Position numbers and translations under genes: made by a program
NCBI RefSeq assembly: GCF_000938255.1
Contig: NZ_JYMR01000052.1
Coordinates: 248,001 to 312,000, forward strand
Reading direction: 5' to 3'
DNA length: 64,000 bases
Source of the DNA: Bradyrhizobium sp. LTSP849
Lineage (GTDB): Bacteria > Pseudomonadota > Alphaproteobacteria > Rhizobiales > Xanthobacteraceae
Shown here: in pieces, positions 8,696 to 17,102 of the stretch
Layout: each line of letters opens with the position of its first letter
How positions within the stretch are numbered: position 1 is the first letter of the stretch
The notes under the pieces: generated by a model
The model's input: the letters and a program-made list of their open reading frames with translations, nothing else
The model's database searches: none
What the model was told of the DNA's origin: nothing

Positions 8696-9462
8696 GCGCG
8701 AACGGCGCGACGCTGGTCGCCAACAACATCCACAAGGCGTTCGGCGACCATGAGGTGCTCAAGGGCGTCTCGCTCTCGGTCCAACGCGGCGAGGTGGTCA
8801 CCCTGATCGGCGCCTCCGGCTCCGGCAAGTCGACCTTCCTGCGCTGCCTGAATCTGCTGGAAATGCCGCAGCAGGGCGAGCTTGCGATCGGCGCACATCG
8901 GTTCGCGTTCGGCAAAGGCCCTCGCGCGCCGAAGGACGCGCAACTGGCGCAGCTGCGCGAAAATGTCGGCATGGTGTTCCAGCACTTCAACCTGTTCCCG
9001 CACATGTCGGTGCTCGCCAACGTCACCGAGGGCCCGAGGCAGGTGAAGGGCATGGCGCGCACCGAAGCCGATGCGCTTGGCCGCGATCTCCTGGCAAAAG
9101 TCGGCCTCGCCGACAAGGCCGACGCCTTCCCGAGCCGCCTCTCAGGCGGCCAGAAGCAACGCGTCGCGATCGCGCGTGCGCTCGCGATGAAGCCCGAGGT
9201 GATGCTGTTCGACGAGCCGACCTCGGCACTCGATCCCGAGCTCGTCGGCGAAGTCCTCTCCGTCATCCGCAACCTTGCCGCCGAAGGCATGACCATGGTG
9301 CTGGTCACCCACGAAATGACCTTCGCCGCCGACGTCTCCACCCGCGTCGGCTTCATGAACGGCGGCATCATGGCCGAGATCGGCACGCCCGAGGAAACCA
9401 TTCGCCAGCCGCGCAGCGAACGGCTGAAGGCATTCCTGAGCCGGTTTCACGAGACGCACTAG
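8692..9462 (+). CDS. Polar amino-acid ABC transporter, ATP-binding protein
   Basis: 256 residues. Walker A is GASGSGKST at 40-48, the Q-loop is in MVFQHFNLFPH, the ABC signature is LSGGQKQR, and Walker B with the catalytic glutamate is VMLFDEPTSALDPE, followed by the H-loop VLVTHEM. It matches GlnQ/HisP-type ATPases. An in-frame extension upstream to 8392 would overlap the permease completely, so the start is the ATG at 8692 that overlaps the permease stop. It completes the three-gene importer and energises uptake at the inner membrane. Confidence 0.93.
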   Translation: MSANGATLVANNIHKAFGDHEVLKGVSLSVQRGEVVTLIGASGSGKSTFLRCLNLLEMPQQGELAIGAHRFAFGKGPRAPKDAQLAQLRENVGMVFQHFNLFPHMSVLANVTEGPRQVKGMARTEADALGRDLLAKVGLADKADAFPSRLSGGQKQRVAIARALAMKPEVMLFDEPTSALDPELVGEVLSVIRNLAAEGMTMVLVTHEMTFAADVSTRVGFMNGGIMAEIGTPEETIRQPRSERLKAFLSRFHETH

Positions 9463-9484
9463 GAAGCGCGGTCGATTTGCGCAC

Positions 9485-9643
9485 TCAGAATAAGGCAGCG
9501 TCGAAGGCCTGTCCGTAGATCATTGCGGCCACAAGTGAGACCAGCAGGCCCACTCCCGAGAAAATCACGAGGATCTTTAGAGTTTCGACATCAACGTTGG
9601 TTCTCGTCGCGCGGGATATTGCCTTTGCCAGTGCAGCCATCAT
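9485..9643 (-). CDS. Small single-span membrane protein
   Basis: About 52 residues beginning MMAALAKAISRATRTN, followed by one hydrophobic segment (ILVIFSGVGLLVSLVAAMIYG). I do not recognise a function; short proteins of this pattern seem common in Bradyrhizobium. The frame is open further upstream to 9688, but that would start inside a strong hairpin (9658-9681), so the ATG at 9643, with GGAG about 6 bases before it, is preferred. It is convergent with the ABC ATPase gene. Confidence 0.5.
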   Translation of the reverse strand: MMAALAKAISRATRTNVDVETLKILVIFSGVGLLVSLVAAMIYGQAFDAALF

Positions 9644-9657
9644 CGCCAGCTCCGAGC

Positions 9658-9681
9658 CAGGCCCCGCGGTCGCGGGGCCTG
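9658..9681. terminator. Perfect GC-rich hairpin, possible terminator
   Basis: CAGGCCCCGCG, a two-base GT centre, then CGCGGGGCCTG: an 11-base perfect inverted repeat. There is no clear run of T on either side, so terminator function is uncertain. It lies between an esterase gene remnant and a small membrane protein gene. Confidence 0.4.
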
Positions 9682-9688
9682 ACTTCAT

Positions 9689-9865
9689 CTACCGTTGTTT
9701 GGCGCATTTGCGTGTGAAGCAGATTACAGGTGAGACTGCCGAGGCGGTCTTATCGGTCTTCGCTGAATACAGCATCAGGAAACGATCAGCCTGGTTGCCA
9801 TAGAGTTTTCGCGCGGGAGCAACATAAGCCTCGAGTTGCTCATTCTGAGGCGCCTGAGCGGACAT
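9689..9865 (-). pseudogene. Remnant of a carboxylesterase gene
   Basis: On the minus strand 9752-9835 encodes LEAYVAPARKLYGNQADRF and continues LMLYSAKTD, which aligns without gaps to LEAYVAAARKLYGDLADRF and LALYPAKTD of the intact carboxylesterase at 11692-13353. By hand count about 66 of 84 bases match (against 12181-12264). The frame runs from an ATG at 9865 to a TAG at 9689, but sequence beyond the matching block is unrelated, so this is a decayed internal fragment of a former paralogue rather than a working gene. It sits 2.4 kb from its intact relative, with the TetR/NmrA pair between. Confidence 0.75.
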
Positions 9866-9880
9866 AAGCGCACGTCCACA

Positions 9881-10492
9881 TCAGACTGCACGTTGGGGGG
9901 CTGCGGCGGCCGGGAGCAAGGGCCACGCCATCATTGCAAGTTCTACAACGCGGCGAAGCTCGCCAACAGTCGCGCCCGCTTGCGGTAAATTCAGTATGGC
10001 CTGCAACACACCGAGATAGTGCCAGGCCAATCCGTCGATGTCGGTTGCCGCCACCAATTCTCCACTTGCGACCGCCTCGCGCAAAATCTCGCCAAGGATC
10101 GCACGCTGCTTCCTAAGTCCCTGCCGCGTGACCGACTGGCTTGCCGGCGGCAGATCGACCATCTCGGCGCCAGATCGGGCCAGCAAGCATCCAGCCGGTC
10201 GCGCGGTCTTGCCCTCTCTGGGCAGGAATTCGAGCAACAGAGCTTCGAGCTGTTGGCGCCTCGTGTCACCTCGAACGGCGCCCATCCGCCGCACCACGCG
10301 GTCCACGTAAGTCGAAAGGACTTCCTGGAACAGCCCCTCCTTGTCCTGAAATCGCTTGTACACACTGGACCGCGACAAACCCATCGCTGTCGTCAGCTGA
10401 TCAATTGACGAAGCCGAATAGCCGTGCCGCCAAAACACATCCATCGCGGAATTGATCACGGCATCGTCATCGAATTGGGGTTTTCCACTCAT
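9881..10492 (-). CDS. TetR family transcriptional regulator
   Basis: About 203 residues. The N-terminal helix-turn-helix is DDDAVINSAMDVFWRHGYSASSIDQLTTAMGLSRSSVYKRF, read in two overlapping parts, and the C-terminal ligand domain contains RPAGCLLARSGAEM, typical of AcrR/YxaF-like members. The open frame extends upstream to 11152, but that would cover the divergent gene. ATGs at 10492 and 10510 are the realistic starts; the latter begins two bases from an operator palindrome, so 10492 is preferred. It is divergent from the NmrA-like gene and very likely represses it and itself through the sites at 10512-10553. Confidence 0.88.
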   Translation of the reverse strand: MSGKPQFDDDAVINSAMDVFWRHGYSASSIDQLTTAMGLSRSSVYKRFQDKEGLFQEVLSTYVDRVVRRMGAVRGDTRRQQLEALLLEFLPREGKTARPAGCLLARSGAEMVDLPPASQSVTRQGLRKQRAILGEILREAVASGELVAATDIDGLAWHYLGVLQAILNLPQAGATVGELRRVVELAMMAWPLLPAAAAPQRAV

Positions 10493-10511
10493 CGTATTCC
10501 CGCTTGACATC

Positions 10512-10553
10512 TTGGAACGATCGTTCCAAATATCTTGAACTGATCGTTCCAAG
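10512..10553. promoter_or_regulatory. Two copies of a TetR-type palindromic operator
   Basis: TTGGAACGATCGTTCCAA (10512-10529) is a perfect 18-base palindrome. A second copy at 10534-10553 keeps the right half (ATCGTTCCAAG) exactly and differs at three bases on the left. Centres are 23 bases apart, about two helical turns. They lie between the TetR gene and the divergent NmrA-like gene, which is the classic arrangement for autorepression plus control of the target. Confidence 0.8.
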
Positions 10554-10571
10554 ATACGAAAGGTTGTGTCA

Positions 10572-11456
10572 ATGTTCAATCCCTCCCAGCCCAAGGCCGG
10601 CCATCCGCGCATTGCGGTCGCGGGAGCCACCGGACGCGTGGGCTCCTCCCTGATTTCGAAACTGGTCACCGAACCGGTTGAGCTTGTGGCGTTGACGCGC
10701 GGGCCGGACGCTGAACGCCTGCCGTCCGGGATCTCCGTTGCGACCGTGGACTTCGATGCGCGGTCAACCCTGGACCACGCGCTGCGCGGCGCCGACCGTC
10801 TGTTCCTCGCCCACGGCACGTCTCCCCGGCAGGTCGCCAACGAAATCGCGCTGATCGACGCAGCCGTGGCCGCCGGCGTGAGCCACATCGTGAAATTGTC
10901 CGTGTTGGGACCACCATCTCGGCTACATCCGTTCGACTGGCATATGCAAATCGAGGCGCATCTTGCGACCTGCGACGTGGGCTTCACGGTTTTGCGACCT
11001 TCGAGTTTCGTCGACATCCTGGCGCGGGCCGTCGCTCCGATCGTCAATGACACATGGGGCGGGGCAGCGGGCGACGGATTGGTCAATTTGATCGACACAC
11101 GCGATGTCGCGGATTCCGCTTTCGCTGTCCTTCTCGACGATGCGCACGTCACTTCCCAGCGCGCCTATCACCTGACCGGGCCGGCCGCGGTGAGCATGCC
11201 TGAGATAGCAGATGCACTGTCCGGATTGCTTGGTCGCGCCGTCACATATCAGCATCGAAGCCCGGCGGAGCAGCGAGAGAAGCTGCTTGCTTCAGGGCTG
11301 AACGAATTTGTCGCCGACCTGCTGCTCGGCCTGGATCGTGCTTTCTATGAATCGGTGCTCGCTGAAACCACGACAACTGTTCGCGAGCTGACGGGCCACG
11401 CTCCGCGCCCGGCAACCGATTGGCTGAGCGACAACATCTCGCTGTTTCGAAAATAG
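10572..11456 (+). CDS. NmrA-like NAD(P)-binding oxidoreductase
   Basis: 294 residues. The glycine-rich nucleotide motif is VAGATGRVG at 16-24; further NmrA/atypical SDR hallmarks are HIVKLSVLG and VLRPSSFVD. There is no canonical YxxxK pair, as usual for NmrA-type quinone or redox-sensing reductases. An upstream GTG at 10566 is too close to the ribosome binding site; the ATG at 10572 has GAAAGG about 8 bases before it. Family members reduce quinones or bind NADP as a redox signal. Control by the adjacent TetR suggests induction by a toxic small molecule (inference). Confidence 0.85.
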   Translation: MFNPSQPKAGHPRIAVAGATGRVGSSLISKLVTEPVELVALTRGPDAERLPSGISVATVDFDARSTLDHALRGADRLFLAHGTSPRQVANEIALIDAAVAAGVSHIVKLSVLGPPSRLHPFDWHMQIEAHLATCDVGFTVLRPSSFVDILARAVAPIVNDTWGGAAGDGLVNLIDTRDVADSAFAVLLDDAHVTSQRAYHLTGPAAVSMPEIADALSGLLGRAVTYQHRSPAEQREKLLASGLNEFVADLLLGLDRAFYESVLAETTTTVRELTGHAPRPATDWLSDNISLFRK

Positions 11457-11633
11457 CCCTAGCTCATGCAGCGTGTCATGAGGCCAACCTCGTGGTGCTG
11501 CTTTGCTAGCCTTTTGCAGCCCGCAACCGACGGCAGCCGGATCCACCCTTTCATGCGATGCAGTGATGGAATACCGGGAGGAAGCTATTGAGCACGACGT
11601 CGGGAGAGGCTGCACGTCGTTGGGTCAAACGGC

Positions 11634-11669
11634 GATAAGCCGGACTTGCTTGCGCAAGTCTGCTTTATC
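11634..11669. terminator. Long hairpin in the 11457-11691 intergenic region
   Basis: GATAAGCCGGACTTGC, four bases, then GCAAGTCTGCTTTATC: 14 of 16 arm positions pair. It lies between the convergent ends of the NmrA-like gene and the carboxylesterase gene, so a bidirectional terminator is likely, although no long T run follows. I see no gene in the rest of this 235-base stretch. Confidence 0.5.
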
Positions 11670-11691
11670 CTGAGACTCAACATCACGCGCA

Positions 11692-13353
11692 CTAGTCCCG
11701 CGACACCCGCGGCGTCGACGGCGTCACGTTCGCGGGCGTGTGGAAATCGAGCCGCGCCCGGTTCTCCTCGCGCACGCCGGACTCGTCGCCGAACTCGACA
11801 TATTTTTGCGCGTCCTGCTTCCAATGCGGCCACGGCGTCGCCGGAGTAGCGGGATCGCCGGTTCGCGCGAAGGCGATGAGCGTATCCATCATACGTTCGG
11901 ACAGCGCGCGGTCGAACTCGGTCCAGACCCGCGTGGTGCGGAACTTGTTGAAAGCGTCCTGCGTCCCGAACCAGTAGGGCACGTCGGAGGTGTGGTAGGC
12001 GCCGATCTTCTGCGGGCTGTCGAAGAACTCGACACCGGGCGCGAAGGGATGCACGCGCGAGAACATGTACATGTAGAACGGAGCCTTGCCGGTCTTCTCT
12101 TGCGCGACGGCCCAGTTGCGCGTGCCGATCTCGACCAGTCCCTCGCGTGCGGCAAGCAGGCCCATGGCCTTTGCCTCACCATCGGTCTTCGCCGGATAGA
12201 GCGCGAGGAAGCGATCGGCCAGGTCGCCATAAAGCTTTCGCGCAGCCGCGACATAGGCTTCGAGCGTCCCGGCGGTACGCAGATCATTCGAGCTTTCGTC
12301 GCTGGTGAAGCCGGCGACGGTCGCGACATCGTTCTGCTTCCCGGCCGCAAAAATGTTCGGAACGGTATCAGGCAGCACATAACCATCGATATCGGGCGTA
12401 ACGGAAATCGTGCCGGCGCAACCGAGCTGGCAGTCCTTCTGCACCGCCAAGATCTTGTCGGCCTGGATCGACCGCATCTCGGCGAGCGACGATGCGCCGA
12501 GCGCAGACTGTACTTCGAGGCCGATTTTCTCGGCGGCCGGCAGCGCCGGGAATTTGAAGCGGTTATCGAACATGCTGAGGCTCATCGCAAAGCCGCGATT
12601 GAACAGGCCCTTTGCCAGCGGGCTCGCCTCTAATGCGGACACCGACATGGCGCCAGCCGACTGCCCGGTGATGGTGACGTTGTCGGGATCGCCGCCGAAT
12701 TGCGCAATGTTGCGCTTGACCCATTGCAGCGCCGCGACCTGATCCATCAGGCCGTAATTGCCGGAGGCGTGGTTGGGCGATTCCGCGGTCAGCTCGGGAT
12801 GGGCAAGATTGCCCAAGATGCCGACGCGATAATTGAAGCTGACGAAGACCGTGCCCTTCTTCGCGACGGCCTCGCCGTCATACATCGCCATGCCGCTCGA
12901 GCCGAGCGTGAAGCCGCCGCCATAGATCCAGACCACGACGGGCAGCTTCGCGCCCGGTTTCGCGTCGGCGCTCGCCCAGATGTTCAGATAGAGGCAGTTC
13001 TCGCTGGTCGCCTCCTCACCGAAATAATGATTGAGATTGTGCCGGCGCAGCACCTGGATGCATTCCGGTGCCAGCCGGTCAGCGTGATAGACGCCCTTCC
13101 ACGCCTCGACCCTTTCGGGCGCGCGCCAGCGGAGATCGCTGAGCGGCGGTGCGGCAAAGGGAATGCCAAAATAAGCTTTCACACCCGACGACAAGACCTT
13201 GCCGGAGACGGCGCCGGAATCGATGCTGACGGGATCGCCGGGAACGGGTGTCGCGACGATCTGCGCGGTGACGGGCGAAGCTGCCAGTATCGCGAACGCG
13301 CCAAGGAGCGAGATGACCGAACCGCGCACGGCGTTCGTGTTCAGGATGCTCAT
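11692..13353 (-). CDS. Secreted type-B carboxylesterase
   Basis: 553 residues with a signal peptide (hydrophobic GSVISLLGAFAILAASPVTAQ, cleaved near residue 31). The oxyanion segment is VVVWIYGGGF, the nucleophile elbow TITGQSAGA, the acidic residue region GFTSDESS, and the histidine region GAYHTSDVPYW. Length and motifs fit PnbA/acetylcholinesterase-like carboxylesterases, which hydrolyse esters in the periplasm or outside. Its ATG overlaps the stop of the upstream esterase gene (ATGA, 13350-13353), so the two are one operon. A fragment of a related gene lies at 9689-9865. Confidence 0.9.
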   Translation of the reverse strand: MSILNTNAVRGSVISLLGAFAILAASPVTAQIVATPVPGDPVSIDSGAVSGKVLSSGVKAYFGIPFAAPPLSDLRWRAPERVEAWKGVYHADRLAPECIQVLRRHNLNHYFGEEATSENCLYLNIWASADAKPGAKLPVVVWIYGGGFTLGSSGMAMYDGEAVAKKGTVFVSFNYRVGILGNLAHPELTAESPNHASGNYGLMDQVAALQWVKRNIAQFGGDPDNVTITGQSAGAMSVSALEASPLAKGLFNRGFAMSLSMFDNRFKFPALPAAEKIGLEVQSALGASSLAEMRSIQADKILAVQKDCQLGCAGTISVTPDIDGYVLPDTVPNIFAAGKQNDVATVAGFTSDESSNDLRTAGTLEAYVAAARKLYGDLADRFLALYPAKTDGEAKAMGLLAAREGLVEIGTRNWAVAQEKTGKAPFYMYMFSRVHPFAPGVEFFDSPQKIGAYHTSDVPYWFGTQDAFNKFRTTRVWTEFDRALSERMMDTLIAFARTGDPATPATPWPHWKQDAQKYVEFGDESGVREENRARLDFHTPANVTPSTPRVSRD

Positions 13354-14849
13354 CCGGCCTCCCTCATTTTCTTCTTATCATTGTTGCTCAGGCCGAGCTC
13401 GGCCCAAATGCGAGAGCGCGCGCCTTCCTTCAGCGGCACAATATGAAACGGCTGGGCGAAGATTGCCAGCGGCTCCTTGGCCAGCTCGAACCGCGGCCAG
13501 GCTTCGGCAACATCCGGCACGCCTGATGTCACGAAGCGCAACAGGTTCGTCTGGAACCGCGCCGCGACATCGATGTCGGCCGGCGTCATCGGTCCGCCCT
13601 TGCGCTTCAGGATCGGGCGATCGATGAAATTTGGCAGATGCGCCCACAGGCAGGCGTTGTCGGCGCCATGGGTCGGCCCCTGCGACTGGAACGGTTCCAG
13701 CGCCGGGCGATGGTCGAACCGGCTCAGCCATACCGCACCACCGACTGCCGCGTGATGCCGGGCGAGGTCGGCCATCGGGCGATGCCAGAATGCATCCGAG
13801 AGCAGCGCTTCGTAGGGATCCTCGTCGACACGCGCTGTAGCGCGGTAGTAAGCGAGCAGGCGCTCCCAGCCGGCATCGCCGAAAGCGGCACGCACGTTCC
13901 GCTCGGTGGTGCGGATCATCGCTGCCGGCGGGGTGCTCTTCAAGAACATCACCATCTCGTCGCGGCAGGAGCCGAGCCAGAGCGGAATGTCGCGCAAGGC
14001 TCCGTCGGCAAAGACCTCGCGCGGCTCACGCGGGATCACGGTGCCATCGAGCACCGGGCCGTAAACGGTGCCTGAGGCGGTCTCGTCCGCGAGCCTGCGG
14101 CCGACTTTCTCGACCGCCGAGAAAAGCTGCTGCAGCGGCACGGACGCGATCGCACTGGTGTCGTGCTCAAGCTCGAGTTCGGCCAGCACACGGCGCGTGA
14201 CATCGTCGGCATGATCGGCGCCCATGATGTTCCGCCCGGGCGCACTGAGCGCAAGAGCACGGATGAACTTGCCTTTCGCTTGCTTCAGAGTTGCGAGCGC
14301 AATCACCATCGACGCGCCGGCCGACTGGCCCGACAACGTCACAGCATCCGGATCGCCGCCGAAATTGGCGATGTTGGCGTGCACCCAATCGAGCGCGGCG
14401 AGCGTATCCGACATCGCAAGGTTGTTGGCCTCGTCCAATCCGTGGCGATGCAGTTGCAGGAAGCCGAGCGGCCCCAGCCGGTAATTGATAGTGACGATGA
14501 CGGCCGGGCCGTGCGCGGCGAGGAAAGCGCCGTCATAGTCGGCGCCGCCGCCGGTGACGAAGGCACCGCCATGGATGAAGAACAGCACCGGCAGCGGGCG
14601 ATCGGCCCCTGCCGGCGTCCAAATGTTCAAGCTGAGGCAGGACTCCGCATCGGCCTGATCGAGATGCCCGGGCTGCGGCGCATAAGCGCCGTAGTCCGTG
14701 CATTGGCGCGGTTCGGTCCACGCGGGCGGCGGCGTTGCCCTGACAAAGCGCCTGGCGATCGCGAACGGCACGCCCTTGAAGGCGCGGACGCCAGCCTGCT
14801 CGGCGCCGACGATGGGACCACGCGTGGTCGGAACTGCATTGGTCAGCAT
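13350..14849 (-). CDS. Type-B carboxylesterase (second paralogue, no signal peptide)
   Basis: 499 residues. Motifs: oxyanion hole PVLFFIHGGAFVTG, nucleophile TLSGQSAGAS, acidic residue region GSCRDEM, histidine region THGADNACLW. Unlike its downstream neighbour it has no export signal, so it should act in the cytoplasm, perhaps on esters brought in by the adjacent transporter. The frame is open back to 14921, but that would enter the transporter gene; the ATG at 14849 (MLTNAVPTTRG) is chosen. The pairing of an exported and a cytoplasmic esterase with a transporter suggests use of an ester as carbon source (inference). Confidence 0.88.
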   Translation of the reverse strand: MLTNAVPTTRGPIVGAEQAGVRAFKGVPFAIARRFVRATPPPAWTEPRQCTDYGAYAPQPGHLDQADAESCLSLNIWTPAGADRPLPVLFFIHGGAFVTGGGADYDGAFLAAHGPAVIVTINYRLGPLGFLQLHRHGLDEANNLAMSDTLAALDWVHANIANFGGDPDAVTLSGQSAGASMVIALATLKQAKGKFIRALALSAPGRNIMGADHADDVTRRVLAELELEHDTSAIASVPLQQLFSAVEKVGRRLADETASGTVYGPVLDGTVIPREPREVFADGALRDIPLWLGSCRDEMVMFLKSTPPAAMIRTTERNVRAAFGDAGWERLLAYYRATARVDEDPYEALLSDAFWHRPMADLARHHAAVGGAVWLSRFDHRPALEPFQSQGPTHGADNACLWAHLPNFIDRPILKRKGGPMTPADIDVAARFQTNLLRFVTSGVPDVAEAWPRFELAKEPLAIFAQPFHIVPLKEGARSRIWAELGLSNNDKKKMREAG

Positions 14850-14871
14850 GAGCTCGTTACCCTGTCTTCGC

Positions 14872-16209
14872 TCAAGCGCGCCGCTTGCCGAGATCGGCGA
14901 TGTCGACGGTGTGGGTTTCACGCGCGGTTGCCGCGGCGGCGGCCGAGATCACGCAGCAGCAGGCGACGAAGGTCGCAACCGGAATCCAGCCGTTCGGTCC
15001 GTCGCCGACCAGGCTCGCGCTCACCAGCGGCGTGAAGCCGGCGGCGAGAAAGCCGAGCTGGGTGCCGATCGCCGTGCCGGAATAGCGCACCCGCGCCTCG
15101 AACATCTCGGCGTAGAACGACGGCCAGATCGCGTTCGGCGCAGAATAGACAATGTACAGGCCAATCCCAGCGGCAAAGATCGCGGGCGTGCTGCCCGACG
15201 TCACCAGCATGAAATAGGGGAACAACAGCACCGCACAGCCGAGCACTCCGCCGATGAACACCGGCTTGCGGCCGATCTTGTCGGCGAGCAAGGCCCACAG
15301 CGGCTGAGCGACCAGCGCCACAACATTGCCCAGCACGCCGGCCCACAGCATGGTCGAACGCGCCACGCCGAATTTGCTCGTGGCATAGCCGAGCGCGAAC
15401 ACGGCCACCAGGGTGCTGACCGTTGCTATCAGCGCGCAGGCGATCACGCGCAGCACGTCGGGCCAGTAGTCGCGCAATAACGTGACAATCGGGAAACGCG
15501 CAACTAGAGCCTTGTCCTTGATGTCAGCGAATACCGGCGTTTCCGGCATGGTCCGCCGCACCAGATAGGCCACCAGCAGCACCAGCGCGGAGAGCAGGAA
15601 CGGAATGCGCCAGCCCCAGCTCAGCAATTGATCTTCGGGCATGCTGGCGATGGGAATGAACACCAGCGTCGCCAGGATCGCGCCGGCCTGCGTCCCGCTC
15701 AAGGTCCAGCTCGTGAAGAAAGCGCGGTTGGAATTGGCAGAATGCTCCAGCGTCAGCGAGTTCGCCCCGCTCTGCTCGCCGGCGGCCGACAGGCCCTGCA
15801 ACAGGCGCAGCAGCGTCAGGATGACCGGCGCGGCATTGCCGATCGTCTTGGCATCCGGCAACAAGCCGATCGCAAGCGTCGAGACGCCCATCACCACCAG
15901 CGTGAACAACAGCACCGTCTTGCGGCCGATGCGGTCGCCGAAATGGCCGAGGATGACGGCGCCGACGGGCCGCGCGATGTAGCCGATACCAAACGACAGC
16001 AACGCAAGAAGCGTTCCGGTCGACGGATCGACATTGGCGAAGAACACTTTTGGAAAGATCAGCGCGGCTGCGGTGCCGTAGATGAAGAAGTCGTAGTATT
16101 CGAGCATGCTGCCGACAAAGCTGACGAGCGCGGCGCGCTTCGGCAGCATGCCAGGTGTGGCCTCCGCGGTGGACGGCGCGTGCAGCGATGCGATTGAGGT
16201 CGAGCTCAT
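14872..16209 (-). CDS. MFS transporter, metabolite:H+ symporter (MHS) family
   Basis: 445 residues with about 12 membrane segments. The MHS signature of the first span is MLEYYDFFIYGTAAALIF, and the loop between spans 2 and 3 carries GHFGDRIGRK; a second DKIGRK motif occurs in the C-terminal half. Relatives move small carboxylates or betaines with protons across the inner membrane. GGGGAGG lies 6 bases before the ATG at 16209, which is preferred over an in-frame ATG at 16230. First gene of the esterase operon, divergent from a TetR gene. Confidence 0.88.
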   Translation of the reverse strand: MSSTSIASLHAPSTAEATPGMLPKRAALVSFVGSMLEYYDFFIYGTAAALIFPKVFFANVDPSTGTLLALLSFGIGYIARPVGAVILGHFGDRIGRKTVLLFTLVVMGVSTLAIGLLPDAKTIGNAAPVILTLLRLLQGLSAAGEQSGANSLTLEHSANSNRAFFTSWTLSGTQAGAILATLVFIPIASMPEDQLLSWGWRIPFLLSALVLLVAYLVRRTMPETPVFADIKDKALVARFPIVTLLRDYWPDVLRVIACALIATVSTLVAVFALGYATSKFGVARSTMLWAGVLGNVVALVAQPLWALLADKIGRKPVFIGGVLGCAVLLFPYFMLVTSGSTPAIFAAGIGLYIVYSAPNAIWPSFYAEMFEARVRYSGTAIGTQLGFLAAGFTPLVSASLVGDGPNGWIPVATFVACCCVISAAAAATARETHTVDIADLGKRRA

Positions 16210-16311
16210 GAAATTCCTCCCCGTGTGCAATGTCGGTCGCGGCTCGCGTCACGCCGTCCGGCCGCGCGCGAGCTTTTTGGTTTTGGTTGCCGCAACCTTT
16301 GTTCGGAGAAT

Positions 16312-16331
16312 AATGTACGAACTAGTACGTT
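16312..16331. promoter_or_regulatory. Candidate operator of the divergent TetR regulator
   Basis: AATGTAC, six bases (GAACTA), then GTACGTT: 6 of 7 arm positions are symmetric. It lies in the 211-base gap between the transporter-esterase operon and the TetR gene at 16421, the expected position for shared repression of both directions. Confidence 0.55.
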
Positions 16332-16420
16332 TATGCAAGACAGCATCGAAAGATGCCGGATTGGGCGAAATTTGCCTTCACCTTCAAGGTGATCCATAGA
16401 AATCGACGGGAGAAACAGTG

Positions 16421-17068
16421 ATGCTCAAGCGCATGCCACCCCCATCGAAGCGCACCAACGACCCCGAGCGCACCAAGCGCGACATCCTCGAAGTGGCGAT
16501 GCAGGAATTCGCCTCGGAGGGCTATTCCGGCGCCCGCGTCGATGCCATCGCGGCGCGGACCCGTACCTCGAAGCGGATGATCTATTATTATTTCGGCGGC
16601 AAGGAGCAGCTCTACCTCGCGGTACTGGAAGAGGCCTATCGCAGCATCCGCGCGCTGGAGGACCAGCTCGATATCGGAAGCTGCGACGCGCGCGAAGGCC
16701 TGCGCCGGCTGATCGAGGCGACCTTCGACCACGACGAGCGCAATCCGAACTTCATCCGCCTCGTCAGCATCGAGAATATCCACCACGGCAAGCATCTGAA
16801 GCAGAATTTGCAACTGCGTCAGCTCAACGCCAGCGTGATCGCGACGCTCGATGGCATCCTCAAGCGCGGCCGCACGGAAGGTGCCTTCCGCGACGACGTC
16901 GACGCCATCGATCTGCATCTGGCCATCTCCTCCTACTGCTTCTTCCGCGTCGCCAATCGCCACACCTTCGGCGCCCTGTTCGACCGCGATCTCAGCGAGC
17001 CCAAGGTGCTGGCGAAGAGCAGGACGCAGATCGTGGAGATGATCTTGGCGTGGCTGGCGAAGGCGTGA
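16421..17068 (+). CDS. TetR family transcriptional regulator
   Basis: 215 residues. The helix-turn-helix is EFASEGYSGARVDAIAARTRTSKRMIYYYFGGKEQLY, read across about residues 30-66, and the C-terminal part resembles TetR_C regulators (FIRLVSIENIHHGKHL). GTG at 16418 is directly followed by ATG at 16421; the ATG has GGGAG 8 bases upstream. It is divergent from the MHS transporter/two-esterase operon and probably represses it until an ester or its acid is present (inference from layout). Confidence 0.9.
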   Translation: MLKRMPPPSKRTNDPERTKRDILEVAMQEFASEGYSGARVDAIAARTRTSKRMIYYYFGGKEQLYLAVLEEAYRSIRALEDQLDIGSCDAREGLRRLIEATFDHDERNPNFIRLVSIENIHHGKHLKQNLQLRQLNASVIATLDGILKRGRTEGAFRDDVDAIDLHLAISSYCFFRVANRHTFGALFDRDLSEPKVLAKSRTQIVEMILAWLAKA

Positions 17069-17102
17069 GGCGGCGGTGCGCGACTGCGGCCAAACACTCG
17101 CT

